In this document: positions 1-5,729 of the stretch, piece by piece
Numbering within the stretch: position 1 is the stretch's first letter
Layout of the letters: the number at the start of each line of letters is the position of its first letter
NCBI RefSeq assembly: GCF_048595215.1
Contig: NZ_JBMDWJ010000252.1
Coordinates: 1 to 6,837 of the forward strand
Length of the DNA: 6,837 nt
Source of the DNA: Siphonobacter sp048595215
Lineage (GTDB): Bacteria > Bacteroidota > Bacteroidia > Cytophagales > Spirosomataceae
Reading direction: 5' to 3'
The notes under the pieces: generated by a model
Told to the model about the DNA's origin: nothing
Seen by the model: only the letters and a program-made list of their open reading frames with translations
Database searches by the model: none
Position numbers and translations under genes: made by a program

Positions 1-126
1 ATACAATACCTTTTAAAAATAGGATATAGGATCAGGATCAATAGTCAGAAGAATGTTACACTATCGTGTACATTTCGTTTACCAGTAAAGACAAAGGTAC
101 TTCATCAAGCTACTAACATTGTTTCA

Positions 127-1095
127 ATGAAAGCTCTATTATTGTTTATAATGATATTCACCTCCGGAATAGTGCAGGCTCAGGAGTTGGATAGGCCCTT
201 CACTTTTATTCCGTACGTAGGGTTAAAATCAGTGGCCTGGATGACTAAAATGCCAGCTCCACCGTCTCCTTTTGGCTCTAGCCCGATCACCCAAGAATCT
301 GGTATACTGCCGATGGCCGGAGTAACGCTACAGTACCAGCTGCCGCAGAATTACCTGCTCAAGTTAAAGGCTGAGGGCTTTACCGGGCATACCAAGCTTA
401 ACGGAGAATACGGTAGAATGGCCGGTTATGGGCCTGGTGAGGACGCCATGGCTACCGTAAGGAATCAGCTAGTAAGGTGGGACGGCGTTTCCTTTGCACT
501 GGAAGCGGGCCGAACGTTTGAAATCAATGAAGCATGGCGTTTACAACCCGCCGTGAGTATAGCCTACAGTCGGTGGCGAACACGCCCGCCGGTAGTAGAT
601 AACCCGCAGGTTGTTGTGTATCAGTCCAGCTTTGACTGGTACCGAGCAGGTATAGGCGTTGAACTAAGTTGGCAACTGAACGCTACCAGCCGACTCTACA
701 TTCATCCTTCCTTACGCATACCTGTTTCGACGAAACAATGGCTTAGCCATTTCAGAACCATGGATAACTTTCAGGCAATTCAAGAGGATATACGGAAGCG
801 AGACTTGTCAGGGACAGGCAATGTCCAGGAATTGATAGATAGAGCTTGGGGTGATCGTTCAGCAAGATCGTTAAAAGCAAAGATGGGCTTCGCTGCTGAA
901 CTAGGCTGGCAAAGTAAGTGGATGAAAGTAAGTCTCTATACCGAGAATCTGGTGATTGAAAGATTGACCTGGGCACCTTATCCACAGGCCAAGGGTCTAT
1001 TCACTTCTCTACGCTTAGGTGTTCCCATCCAGCTAGGGAACCGAAAGCAAACCTACGAAGGTCATTTCATGCGAAGTAACCCCACAAAAAAGTAA
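127..1095 (+). CDS. Secreted, probable outer-membrane beta-barrel protein (family not recognised)
   Basis: The 322-residue product begins with a short type I signal peptide: K2, a hydrophobic stretch at about residues 3-16, and a likely cut after VQA at residue 18. The mature part is rich in alternating polar/hydrophobic segments with aromatic residues, for example around 27-40, 62-85, 120-132, 140-150, 170-205, 250-275 and 290-303, as expected for antiparallel strands of an outer-membrane barrel. A basic, polar tail of about 20 residues follows the last strand-like segment, so the protein does not end on the usual terminal aromatic residue. The reading frame is open upstream to the window edge, but the signal peptide fixes the start at the ATG at 127; there is no Shine-Dalgarno sequence. 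A small lipoprotein gene follows after 29 bp on the same strand, so the two are probably co-transcribed. The barrel reading is inference from sequence texture. No conserved domain was recognised and the substrate or role is unknown. Confidence 0.75.
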   Translation: MKALLLFIMIFTSGIVQAQELDRPFTFIPYVGLKSVAWMTKMPAPPSPFGSSPITQESGILPMAGVTLQYQLPQNYLLKLKAEGFTGHTKLNGEYGRMAGYGPGEDAMATVRNQLVRWDGVSFALEAGRTFEINEAWRLQPAVSIAYSRWRTRPPVVDNPQVVVYQSSFDWYRAGIGVELSWQLNATSRLYIHPSLRIPVSTKQWLSHFRTMDNFQAIQEDIRKRDLSGTGNVQELIDRAWGDRSARSLKAKMGFAAELGWQSKWMKVSLYTENLVIERLTWAPYPQAKGLFTSLRLGVPIQLGNRKQTYEGHFMRSNPTKK

Positions 1096-1124
1096 AACAT
1101 ACGGTCCACTATAACTACTAGTCT

Positions 1125-1478
1125 ATGAATCAGCCCTATAAACTATGGATTGCTCTGGGAATCGGTATAGCGATTGGCCTCAGCTCCTGTACTACTTCCC
1201 GAACAAAAACGCTTGCTCAGGTGAGTAGTCTATCACAATCCGACAATTCACCCCTTAAGATTTTTCTATTGGAAAGAGATATACCTCAGGAGATTGAGCC
1301 GCTTGGCGTAGTAACCATTCGGCCACGATTCAATAACGGACTTAGTATGGATGTACACGTTAAACAACAGCTCCGCAAGGAATGTGAGCGATTAGGAGCC
1401 AATGGAGCCTATCGTACCCAAGACGGTACCTATGCTCCAGAGCTAGTTAGCTATCTAGTTTTCAGGTATAAAAAGTAA
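1125..1478 (+). CDS. Small envelope lipoprotein with an LGANGAY motif
   Basis: This 117-residue protein has a lipoprotein signal: a hydrophobic segment at residues 7-19 followed by the lipobox L19-S-S-C22, so it should be lipidated on Cys22 and anchored in an envelope membrane. The mature domain is about 95 residues. It contains a strand-like segment with LGVVTIRPRF (about 60-69), a likely helix (about 76-90) ending in CERLGANGAY (about 87-96), and a final strand-like stretch before a Lys-Lys end. The order strand, 'LG-V', helix, 'LGA(N/D)' resembles small lipoproteins with a YbjQ/RcsF-like alpha-beta fold; this is only a resemblance. A second cysteine (C87) remains in the mature domain. The gene lies 29 bp downstream of the putative barrel protein on the same strand and is followed by a perfect hairpin at 1616-1657, consistent with a two-gene operon. 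Its function is unknown. Confidence 0.8.
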   Translation: MNQPYKLWIALGIGIAIGLSSCTTSRTKTLAQVSSLSQSDNSPLKIFLLERDIPQEIEPLGVVTIRPRFNNGLSMDVHVKQQLRKECERLGANGAYRTQDGTYAPELVSYLVFRYKK

Positions 1479-1615
1479 TAAGTTATCAGGCGTATTGGGT
1501 GCTGAAAGGGTCTGCCGATGGAAGCACAAACGTGATTCAGTGGTCAGGATGTTCGAAGGTAAATCATAAAACAAGGATCTCATGTAGGTCATTGTGCTCC
1601 TCTTCCGAAAGCTGG

Positions 1616-1657
1616 AAAGCCATAAAAGCCTCTCATATGGGAGGCTTTTATGGCTTT
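1616..1657 (+). terminator. Perfect 17-bp inverted repeat, probable (bidirectional) terminator
   Basis: The arms at 1616-1632 and 1641-1657 are exact reverse complements, with an 8-base loop at 1633-1640. The core reads AAAAGCCTC / GAGGCTTTT, the usual layout of a GC stem flanked by an A tract and a U tract, so it could stop transcription from either side. It lies about 140 bp after the lipoprotein gene and would end the transcript of the 127-1478 unit. The T run is short and inside the long stem, so termination strength is uncertain. Confidence 0.7.
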
Positions 1658-2058
1658 GGTACAAAGTGTTATCAATCACGGACGTGGGTAAGCCCTGATT
1701 CCTGAAACTGTGAAACCTTCTATCGTAATAAATCCTTTTTTTATAAACAGCCGCTGATAGCATTAAACACTGGTGGTCTGGTGACTGCGAAGACCTGAAG
1801 AGGCATACCCGTTACCTTTTCCAAATGAATTCCGCTGAACGCCTTTCCTGTCGGACCTGTATGGGTAAAATCAAACCTGAGTCATACATTACGGCAAAGC
1901 GTGTAACGTAGAGTTTTTATTTTGCCCAGTTACCTACCTGATCTAATGTCTGGTACAAAACAATGAATAAGCTGTAATCATTAGAAACAAAGTAGTATAC
2001 GTAAACTTAGATCTTCAACGAGCAGTACTTATTTGTTTAATTAATTTGGATTGAAATC

Positions 2059-2087
2059 AAACCTCGTCTGCCTTCCGGATGAGGTTT
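2059..2087. terminator. 10-bp hairpin, weak terminator candidate
   Basis: The arms AAACCTCGTC (2059-2068) and GATGAGGTTT (2078-2087) pair over 10 bp with one G-U pair and a 9-base loop. The right arm runs into a T-rich but interrupted stretch, so this could be a weak plus-strand terminator or a structural element of an unidentified transcript. No gene immediately upstream needs it. Confidence 0.4.
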
Positions 2088-2354
2088 ATTGTTTGAGCAA
2101 AAGTCTTATTCCCTGTTTTGTACTTAAAACGTATATTTTTCCCATTACAACTAATTTCTTTTAGAAAGCCACGGCACTATTAGTAGTTTTTTGCTATCCA
2201 TTTAGGAGCGTCTAATTTAAGTTTTGCAGTTCTAAAATTGTGGGAACGGTTACGTTTTAAATTATGGTACAAAACACATATTCTGTTTTTGGATCGGTAT
2301 GCACGGAAAAAGTGAACAAATGCAGCAATAAAAGTTTGGATAAACGTATATAAT

Positions 2355-2376
2355 GTCACGTGACTTACTATATTTG
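2355..2376 (+). promoter_or_regulatory. Possible promoter: 10-bp palindrome followed by a TATATTTG -7 element
   Basis: TATATTTG at 2369-2376 matches the Bacteroidota -7 consensus TAnnTTTG exactly. A perfect palindrome, GTCACGTGAC (2355-2364), lies four bases before it, where a bound repressor or activator could act. No TTTG is present at the expected -33 position; the nearest is at 2335-2338, about 30 bp upstream instead of about 20. An overlapping TATAAT at 2349-2354 offers an alternative -10. Transcription would start near 2383 and run into the terminator ending at 2448. Confidence 0.35.
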
Positions 2377-2382
2377 CTGTTC

Positions 2383-2448
2383 ACCGATTAAGTTAAAGGT
2401 GTGGGTTAATTCACGAAAACCGTTGGGTCCTACCTGACGGTTTTTTTT
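2383..2448 (+). ncRNA. Candidate small RNA of about 65 nt (unrecognised)
   Basis: The segment between the TATATTTG element and the strong terminator has no open reading frame, yet has the boundaries of a short transcript. Short complementary stretches occur inside it: CACC at 2382-2385 with GGTG at 2398-2401, or alternatively GTG at 2401-2403 with CAC at 2412-2414. It then ends in the 2416-2448 hairpin and T run. No known RNA family was recognised. It could equally be the tail of a longer transcript starting further left. Confidence 0.25.
2416..2448 (+). terminator. Intrinsic terminator with 8-T run
   Basis: AAAACCGT (2416-2423) pairs with ACGGTTTT (2437-2444). A further GGT/ACC pairing (2426-2428 with 2432-2434) can form inside the loop. 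The stem runs directly into eight T residues at 2441-2448, a typical Rho-independent terminator on the plus strand. No annotated gene ends near it, since the closest plus-strand gene stops at 1478 and has its own hairpin. It therefore implies a transcript in the preceding non-coding DNA. Confidence 0.75.
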
Positions 2449-2481
2449 AATAGTGTTGCGGAAATACATGCAGGGAATTCT

Positions 2482-2526
2482 AAAAAAGAAACCCTGCCCC
2501 AAGCTTCCGGCCTTGGACAGGGTTTC
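2482..2526 (-). terminator. Intrinsic terminator of fabV
   Basis: Read on the minus strand, GAAACCCTG (2526-2518) and CCAAG (2516-2512) pair with CTTGG (2503-2499) and CAGGGTTTC (2496-2488). This makes an almost complete 14-bp stem followed by six T residues (2487-2482). The structure begins 28 bp after the fabV stop codon and faces the plus-strand terminator at 2416-2448, so the two transcription units converge and are separated here. Confidence 0.88.
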
Positions 2527-2553
2527 TCTATATAATTACAAGGGTACTGACGA

Positions 2554-3744
2554 TTAAGCCAGACCGGGAATTTCGACCATTTCGTCCACGGAAGTTTCGT
2601 AAGCAACACCGCCTACTTCAAAACCGAACAAATTAAAGAAGTCGGTTTTGTATCCTTCCAAATCACCCAGTTGCGGTAAGCTTTCGGTAGTTGCTTCGGC
2701 CCACAAACTAGCTACCTGAGCCTGAACGTCTTCCCGCATTTCCCAATCGTCAATACGAATACGACCTTTTTCGTCCGTAGGTACAGTTCCATTGGTATAC
2801 AAACGTTGTTGGAACAAGCGTTGCATTTGTTCGATACAACCTTCGTGGATTCCCTGCTCTTTCATCACCTTGTACAACAGTGAAATGTACAGCGGAATAA
2901 CGGGGATCGCCGAACTGGCCTGCGTTACCAAGGCTTTGTTGACTGACACATAGGCTTTGCCATCGAGGTCCTTCAGCGTATCCGTGATGCTGGACGCCGT
3001 TGCTTCCAAATCATCTTTGGCCCGGCCAATGGTACCTTTGCGGTAGACGGGTTCGGTAAGGGCTGGTCCGATGTAAGAATACGCGACCGTCCGAGCACCC
3101 GGAGCCAGTACGTCTGCTGCCTTCAGGGCTTCGATCCAAAGTTTCCAGTCTTCACCACCCATGACAGCCACCGTATTTTCGATGTCTTCCTCGGTAGCGG
3201 GTTCGATACTGATTTCCGAAACGACGCCGTTGTGGAAGTTAACCGTTTTGTTCGTAAAGGACTGGCCAATCGGTTTCAGCACGGAGTTGTGCGTAACACC
3301 CGTATTCGGATTCGTCCGCCGGGGAGAGGCCACGCTGTAAATTACCAGATCCACCTGACCTAAATCGGCTTGGATCAGGCCAATCACTTTCTCTTTGATT
3401 TCGTTGGAAAAAGCATCGCCGTTCACACTTTTGGCGTACAGACCTGCCTCCTGAGCCTGGGCTTCAAAGGCGGCCGTATTGTACCAGCCCGCTGAAGCCG
3501 GTTTGCCCGGCTGGGGTGGCTTTTCGAAATACACACCGAGGGTAGCGGCCTGCGAGCCAAAGGCACTGGTAATGCGGGAAGCTAGCCCGAAGCCGGTCGA
3601 AGCTCCGATCACCAGCACTTTCTTAGGCCCCTCAATCGGGCCTTTGGACTGGATATACTGAATCTGATTCACAACGTTTTGCTCGCATCCTTTGGGATGG
3701 GCCGTCAGACAGATGAATCCACGTACTTTAGGTTCAATAATCAT
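2554..3744 (-). CDS. fabV: FabV/Ter-type NADH-dependent enoyl-ACP / trans-2-enoyl-CoA reductase
   Basis: This cytosolic enzyme reduces trans-2-enoyl-ACP or -CoA to the saturated acyl form with NADH, the last step of each fatty-acid elongation cycle. The 396-residue product has the family's usual length of about 400. It begins with MIIEPKVRGF, typical of FabV. The nucleotide-binding loop GASTGFG is at 47-53. Y72-F-E-K-P places an acidic residue (E74) where FabV/Ter enzymes favour NADH over NADPH. The catalytic pair Y234 and K243 shows the diagnostic Y-X8-K spacing, with SYIGPALTEP just before it. The expected domain order (NADH-binding N-terminus, catalytic core, C-terminal cap) appears complete. 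The frame is open upstream to 3822, but the extra 26 residues do not resemble the family, so the ATG at 3744 is chosen. It is a single-gene unit with its own terminator and no fatty-acid genes beside it. FabV is known to be largely triclosan-insensitive. Whether ACP or CoA is the main substrate cannot be read from the sequence. Confidence 0.96.
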   Translation of the reverse strand: MIIEPKVRGFICLTAHPKGCEQNVVNQIQYIQSKGPIEGPKKVLVIGASTGFGLASRITSAFGSQAATLGVYFEKPPQPGKPASAGWYNTAAFEAQAQEAGLYAKSVNGDAFSNEIKEKVIGLIQADLGQVDLVIYSVASPRRTNPNTGVTHNSVLKPIGQSFTNKTVNFHNGVVSEISIEPATEEDIENTVAVMGGEDWKLWIEALKAADVLAPGARTVAYSYIGPALTEPVYRKGTIGRAKDDLEATASSITDTLKDLDGKAYVSVNKALVTQASSAIPVIPLYISLLYKVMKEQGIHEGCIEQMQRLFQQRLYTNGTVPTDEKGRIRIDDWEMREDVQAQVASLWAEATTESLPQLGDLEGYKTDFFNLFGFEVGGVAYETSVDEMVEIPGLA

Positions 3745-3788
3745 GGTAGGTACGATTGGTAAATCTCTACGTAATGAGAGAAAACGTC

Positions 3789-3796
3789 CAAAATAA
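3789..3796 (-). promoter_or_regulatory. Possible fabV -7 element
   Basis: On the minus strand TTATTTTG matches TAnnTTTG at all but one fixed position and would start transcription about 38 bases before the fabV ATG. TTTG motifs lie 12 bp (3812-3809) and 23 bp (3823-3820) upstream, neither at the ideal spacing of about 20. The leader has no clear Shine-Dalgarno sequence. Confidence 0.3.
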
Positions 3797-4023
3797 CACA
3801 GAATGTCCCAAACTTGAAGCAAAATGCCTCAGAATCCGGTAAATTTCTGTAGTTTCTACCGAAGACAGGCTGCTGCTTCCATGTAGAATAGAGCCCGCAG
3901 GTCCCATGTGTATCTGATCAAAAAGCAGGTTGTATTTTTGCATGAAACTTACTTACTGTAGCCCTTGCATTCCGCCTTACCTAGATCGACTTTGGTCCCG
4001 TAAGCACGGTTGGGTGGTAGCTG

Positions 4024-4051
4024 GAGAACCTCTGCGGTAGGAGAGGTTCTC
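4024..4051. repeat. Perfect 10-bp inverted repeat (hairpin)
   Basis: GAGAACCTCT (4024-4033) and AGAGGTTCTC (4042-4051) are exact reverse complements around the 8-base loop GCGGTAGG. No T run follows on either strand, so it is not an obvious terminator. It may belong to a structured transcript or be a protein-binding site. Confidence 0.6.
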
Positions 4052-4135
4052 ATCCGCTGGCATTTCATTAGCTAATGGTTTGAAGTTGTTAGAGTACAAC
4101 CCAATACCTGTATGTGCGACATAAACCCGATCCCC

Positions 4136-4300
4136 GTCCTATCACATTCCATGTCGGAATTCCATTCCGGGAATCGCATTCTGGGGCTCAAGCCGCCTTC
4201 TTCCTCGGCAATGCGTTGGACTAAGCAAGAGGAAGTCAGCGGCGGGCGTGCCGGCATGGGATGCCCCGCATGGGATGCCCGGCATGGAATGCATACGGAC
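4136..4300. repeat. Compound imperfect palindrome, about 165 bp, built of 14-bp units
   Basis: The left arm holds three units close to ACATTCCATGTCGG (about 4144-4157, 4157-4170, 4171-4184). The right arm holds three units of the reverse orientation (4251-4292). The first left unit and last right unit match at 12 of 14 positions, and the inner ones less well. GTCC (4136-4139) and GGAC (4297-4300) extend the symmetry outward. Inside lies a further stem: CTTCCTC (4200-4206) with GAGGAAG (4229-4235), supported by GCCGC (4192-4196) with GCGGC (4239-4243), around a 22-base loop. The block is GC-rich within AT-richer surroundings. No target duplication was seen at its ends. It could be a REP/BIME-like or MITE-like element or a structured RNA; the sequence alone does not decide. 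Confidence 0.6.
4251..4292 (+). repeat. Three tandem 14-bp repeats, consensus CCGGCATGGGATGC
   Basis: Three head-to-tail units, CCGGCATGGGATGC, CCCGCATGGGATGC and CCGGCATGGAATGC, differ from the consensus by at most one base each. Each contains the small dyad GCAT-GGG-ATGC or its variant, so each could fold or bind a dimeric protein on its own. They form the right arm of the larger palindrome at 4136-4300. Their near identity contrasts with the more diverged left arm. Confidence 0.8.
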
Positions 4301-4416
4301 TAAAAAACCAGCCAACTCAACGGGACGAAATACTAATCCTATAATACTAGTGATAGTATGTATTACACATGAACCCATCACCTATAATGAAAACCCAAAC
4401 GATTACTGAAGAAAAA

Positions 4417-5505
4417 CTACAGGATAATCTGCAACCCCGCTGTTACACCCAGATACAAGCCCTGCGTATTCTTGGTTCCCTGCTTGCTCCAGAGATAAAT
4501 GCCCCGTAAATCATCCGAAGTTTCACGCGTGAAGTCTACGTAGTTGATCGTGGGCCCAAGGAAAAATTCCCATTGTTTGGCAAATCGAACGGAAGACAGT
4601 ATACGTAATGAGTTCCGCAAATACTCCCGTTTTTTGAAGTCAGTGAGGGTTACCGTAACGGCTTCCAGGCTCACCCGATATGGTTCACGCACCAGTACGT
4701 GAGCCCCCAAACCCGCTTCTAGTCCGTACAGTGATTGCTGGGGCTGTTTCAGATTATATCCGAGTCCGACTAATCCATATAGGACTCGTCCACCGGAGCG
4801 GAAGGATAGGAAGCCCGTCAGGGTTTCATCGGTACTTAATGAAATACTCTTCTCTCCATTTTTTACCAGATTAATCAACCCAATCGAATAGTCACTGCTA
4901 TCGGCTATATTCAGTACTCCGATTTGTACGCCTTTGACGCGTTTGGCCACGTTGATCAAACCAGCGACTTGCGTATGAACCTCTTCGGACTGGTTAAAAA
5001 CCCCGGCCACCTGTACCGCCGACTGGCGGGATACGTTGCCCACCCCCGCTACCTGAACGGCCTTACCCGTTCCGGCGACGTTGGTGACACCCGCCAGTTG
5101 CAGACCCTGAGTCTCTTGGCTGACTACGTTCAACAATCCCGCCAACTGGGTTGACCGGGCCGACTGAGCCCGGTTCAGGATTCCCGACAGCTGAGCTCCC
5201 TGAGCCCGTCCGCCAATGGTATTAAAAAGGCCGGATAGCATTAATCCTTTTGCATCCTGTCGAACGACACTGCCTAGGCCCGTCATACTGAAACCCGTCT
5301 CCGCCCCGGAAACGCCCGCCAGTAGATGCAGAGAAAACGAGTTGGAGTACCGATCGGCGTGAGTGCCATTACTGCTTAAGGGATAGACCAGACCAATATG
5401 AGCAATACTCTTTTGTAAATCCTGAGCCTGAACGCCCGACGCCAGTCCAGCGAAGAGGAGAGTAAACCATTTTTTGAAAGAAGCGGAGTAAGAAAAAATT
5501 TTCAT
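4417..5505 (-). CDS. Secreted VQxAGxxN-repeat protein with C-terminal barrel-like domain
   Basis: The 362-residue product has a signal peptide: KK at 11-12, hydrophobic 13-24, likely cut after VQA at 27. Eight repeats follow at about 71-191 with the pattern (V/L/T)Q(L/V)AG(V/L)xN, for example TQLAGLLNV and VQVAGVFN. The repeat-to-repeat distance drifts from 16 to 14 residues. A junction with ADSSDYSIGLINLVKNG (201-217) leads to a C-terminal part of about 145 residues. That part has alternating strand-like segments (231-250, 256-272, 276-288, 298-325, 335-362), consistent with a small outer-membrane barrel. The layout matches Bacteroidota surface repeat proteins that resemble the LA_2272 family of Leptospira; this assignment is from memory of the motif, and the function is unknown. 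The 224-bp gap from its upstream paralogue is AT-rich with no clear terminator or promoter, so co-transcription is possible but not shown. The ATG at 5505 is supported by the signal peptide. Confidence 0.85.
   Translation of the reverse strand: MKIFSYSASFKKWFTLLFAGLASGVQAQDLQKSIAHIGLVYPLSSNGTHADRYSNSFSLHLLAGVSGAETGFSMTGLGSVVRQDAKGLMLSGLFNTIGGRAQGAQLSGILNRAQSARSTQLAGLLNVVSQETQGLQLAGVTNVAGTGKAVQVAGVGNVSRQSAVQVAGVFNQSEEVHTQVAGLINVAKRVKGVQIGVLNIADSSDYSIGLINLVKNGEKSISLSTDETLTGFLSFRSGGRVLYGLVGLGYNLKQPQQSLYGLEAGLGAHVLVREPYRVSLEAVTVTLTDFKKREYLRNSLRILSSVRFAKQWEFFLGPTINYVDFTRETSDDLRGIYLWSKQGTKNTQGLYLGVTAGLQIIL
4933..5295 (-). repeat. Eight-unit protein-coding repeat (14-16 residues per unit)
   Basis: The central glycines of the AG motif fall at residues 76, 92, 108, 123, 139, 154, 168 and 182, giving spacings of 16, 16, 15, 16, 15, 14 and 14. 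The DNA units are too diverged to be seen easily as nucleotide repeats, so the array is old or under selection at the protein level. The regular strand-turn pattern suggests stacked beta-hairpins or a solenoid, which is inference. Confidence 0.8.
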
Positions 5506-5729
5506 GAGCTATGAATGCCTGATGTGATGAGAATGTACGTCTACGAAAAGTTGCCAGCTGGTACCGGAGCTAACGTCCTTTCGTTTTGTATATCCTTGAC
5601 AACCTGCTCTAGCCTTACCCTAAATTTATTTTCATTTTTTTAGGAAGTACTTTTTATTAAATCGTCAAAATATGCATTAAGATGCTGATTTTTAGTAAAT
5701 TACGTAAAATAGAAAAATAAGCATATTTC

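Larger units (their letters stand above)
1479..2553. other. Gene-free AT-rich intergenic stretch
   Basis: No convincing coding sequence was found in this kilobase. The open frames at 1455-1763 (-) and 1499-1705 (+) have no recognisable domain, overlap each other antisense across the terminator hairpin, and look like chance. The stretch contains three hairpins (1616-1657, 2059-2087, 2416-2448), a possible promoter with a palindrome before it (2355-2376), and the fabV terminator (2482-2526). Between 1660 and 2055 nothing could be assigned. There is a T run at 1736-1742, and the decamer GTACAAAACA occurs at 1953-1962 and 2267-2276 and inverted at 2114-2123. Decayed genes or unannotated small RNAs could be here, but the sequence does not identify any. 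Confidence 0.6.
3745..4416. other. Gene-free intergenic stretch with structured DNA
   Basis: No credible gene was found between fabV and the repeat protein. The frames at 4072-4257 (-), 4112-4303 (+) and 4142-4381 (-) all overlay the GC-rich palindrome, and their predicted peptides simply translate its repeats. A 32-codon frame at 3942-4040 (+) starts two bases after a perfect TATTTTTG element (3933-3940), but that element would begin transcription after the ATG. Notable contents are the hairpin at 4024-4051, the palindrome CATTAGCTAATG (4066-4077), the compound inverted repeat at 4136-4300 and a small inverted repeat ATACTA/TAGTAT (4344-4359). The fabV promoter should lie at the left end. 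No clear terminator for the 4417-5505 gene was found. Confidence 0.6.

Noticed and set aside
69..76. TACATTTC as a -7 element for the first gene
   Set aside because: It mismatches the consensus at the last base, and no TTTG lies about 20 bp upstream. This is too weak to list as a promoter.
1455..1763. Minus-strand 102-codon frame and the plus-strand 68-codon frame at 1499-1705
   Set aside because: They overlap antisense, run through the terminator hairpin, one intrudes into the lipoprotein gene, and neither resembles a known protein.
1765..1890. Faint resemblance to a 5S rRNA (TGGTGACTGCGAAG and a CCCGTT stretch)
   Set aside because: The ends do not pair to form the closing helix, and the conserved core of 5S rRNA is not present. 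It is probably chance.
3745..3822. 26-residue N-terminal extension of FabV
   Set aside because: The family begins with the MIIEPKVRGF segment at 3744. The extension is unlike FabV and overlaps the likely promoter region.
3942..4040. 32-codon small protein with CSPC motif
   Set aside because: There is no ribosome-binding context, the adjacent -7 element would start RNA downstream of the ATG, and there is no recognisable homology. It is kept only as part of a finding.
4072..4381. Three overlapping small frames on both strands over the GC-rich block
   Set aside because: They overlap each other in several frames, their peptides are translations of the 14-bp repeats, and none shows a domain or an initiation signal.
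4680..5154. Plus-strand frames inside the 4417-5505 gene, and similar frames inside the 5730-6837 gene
   Set aside because: They are antisense or out-of-frame shadows of repeat-coding DNA with no independent support.
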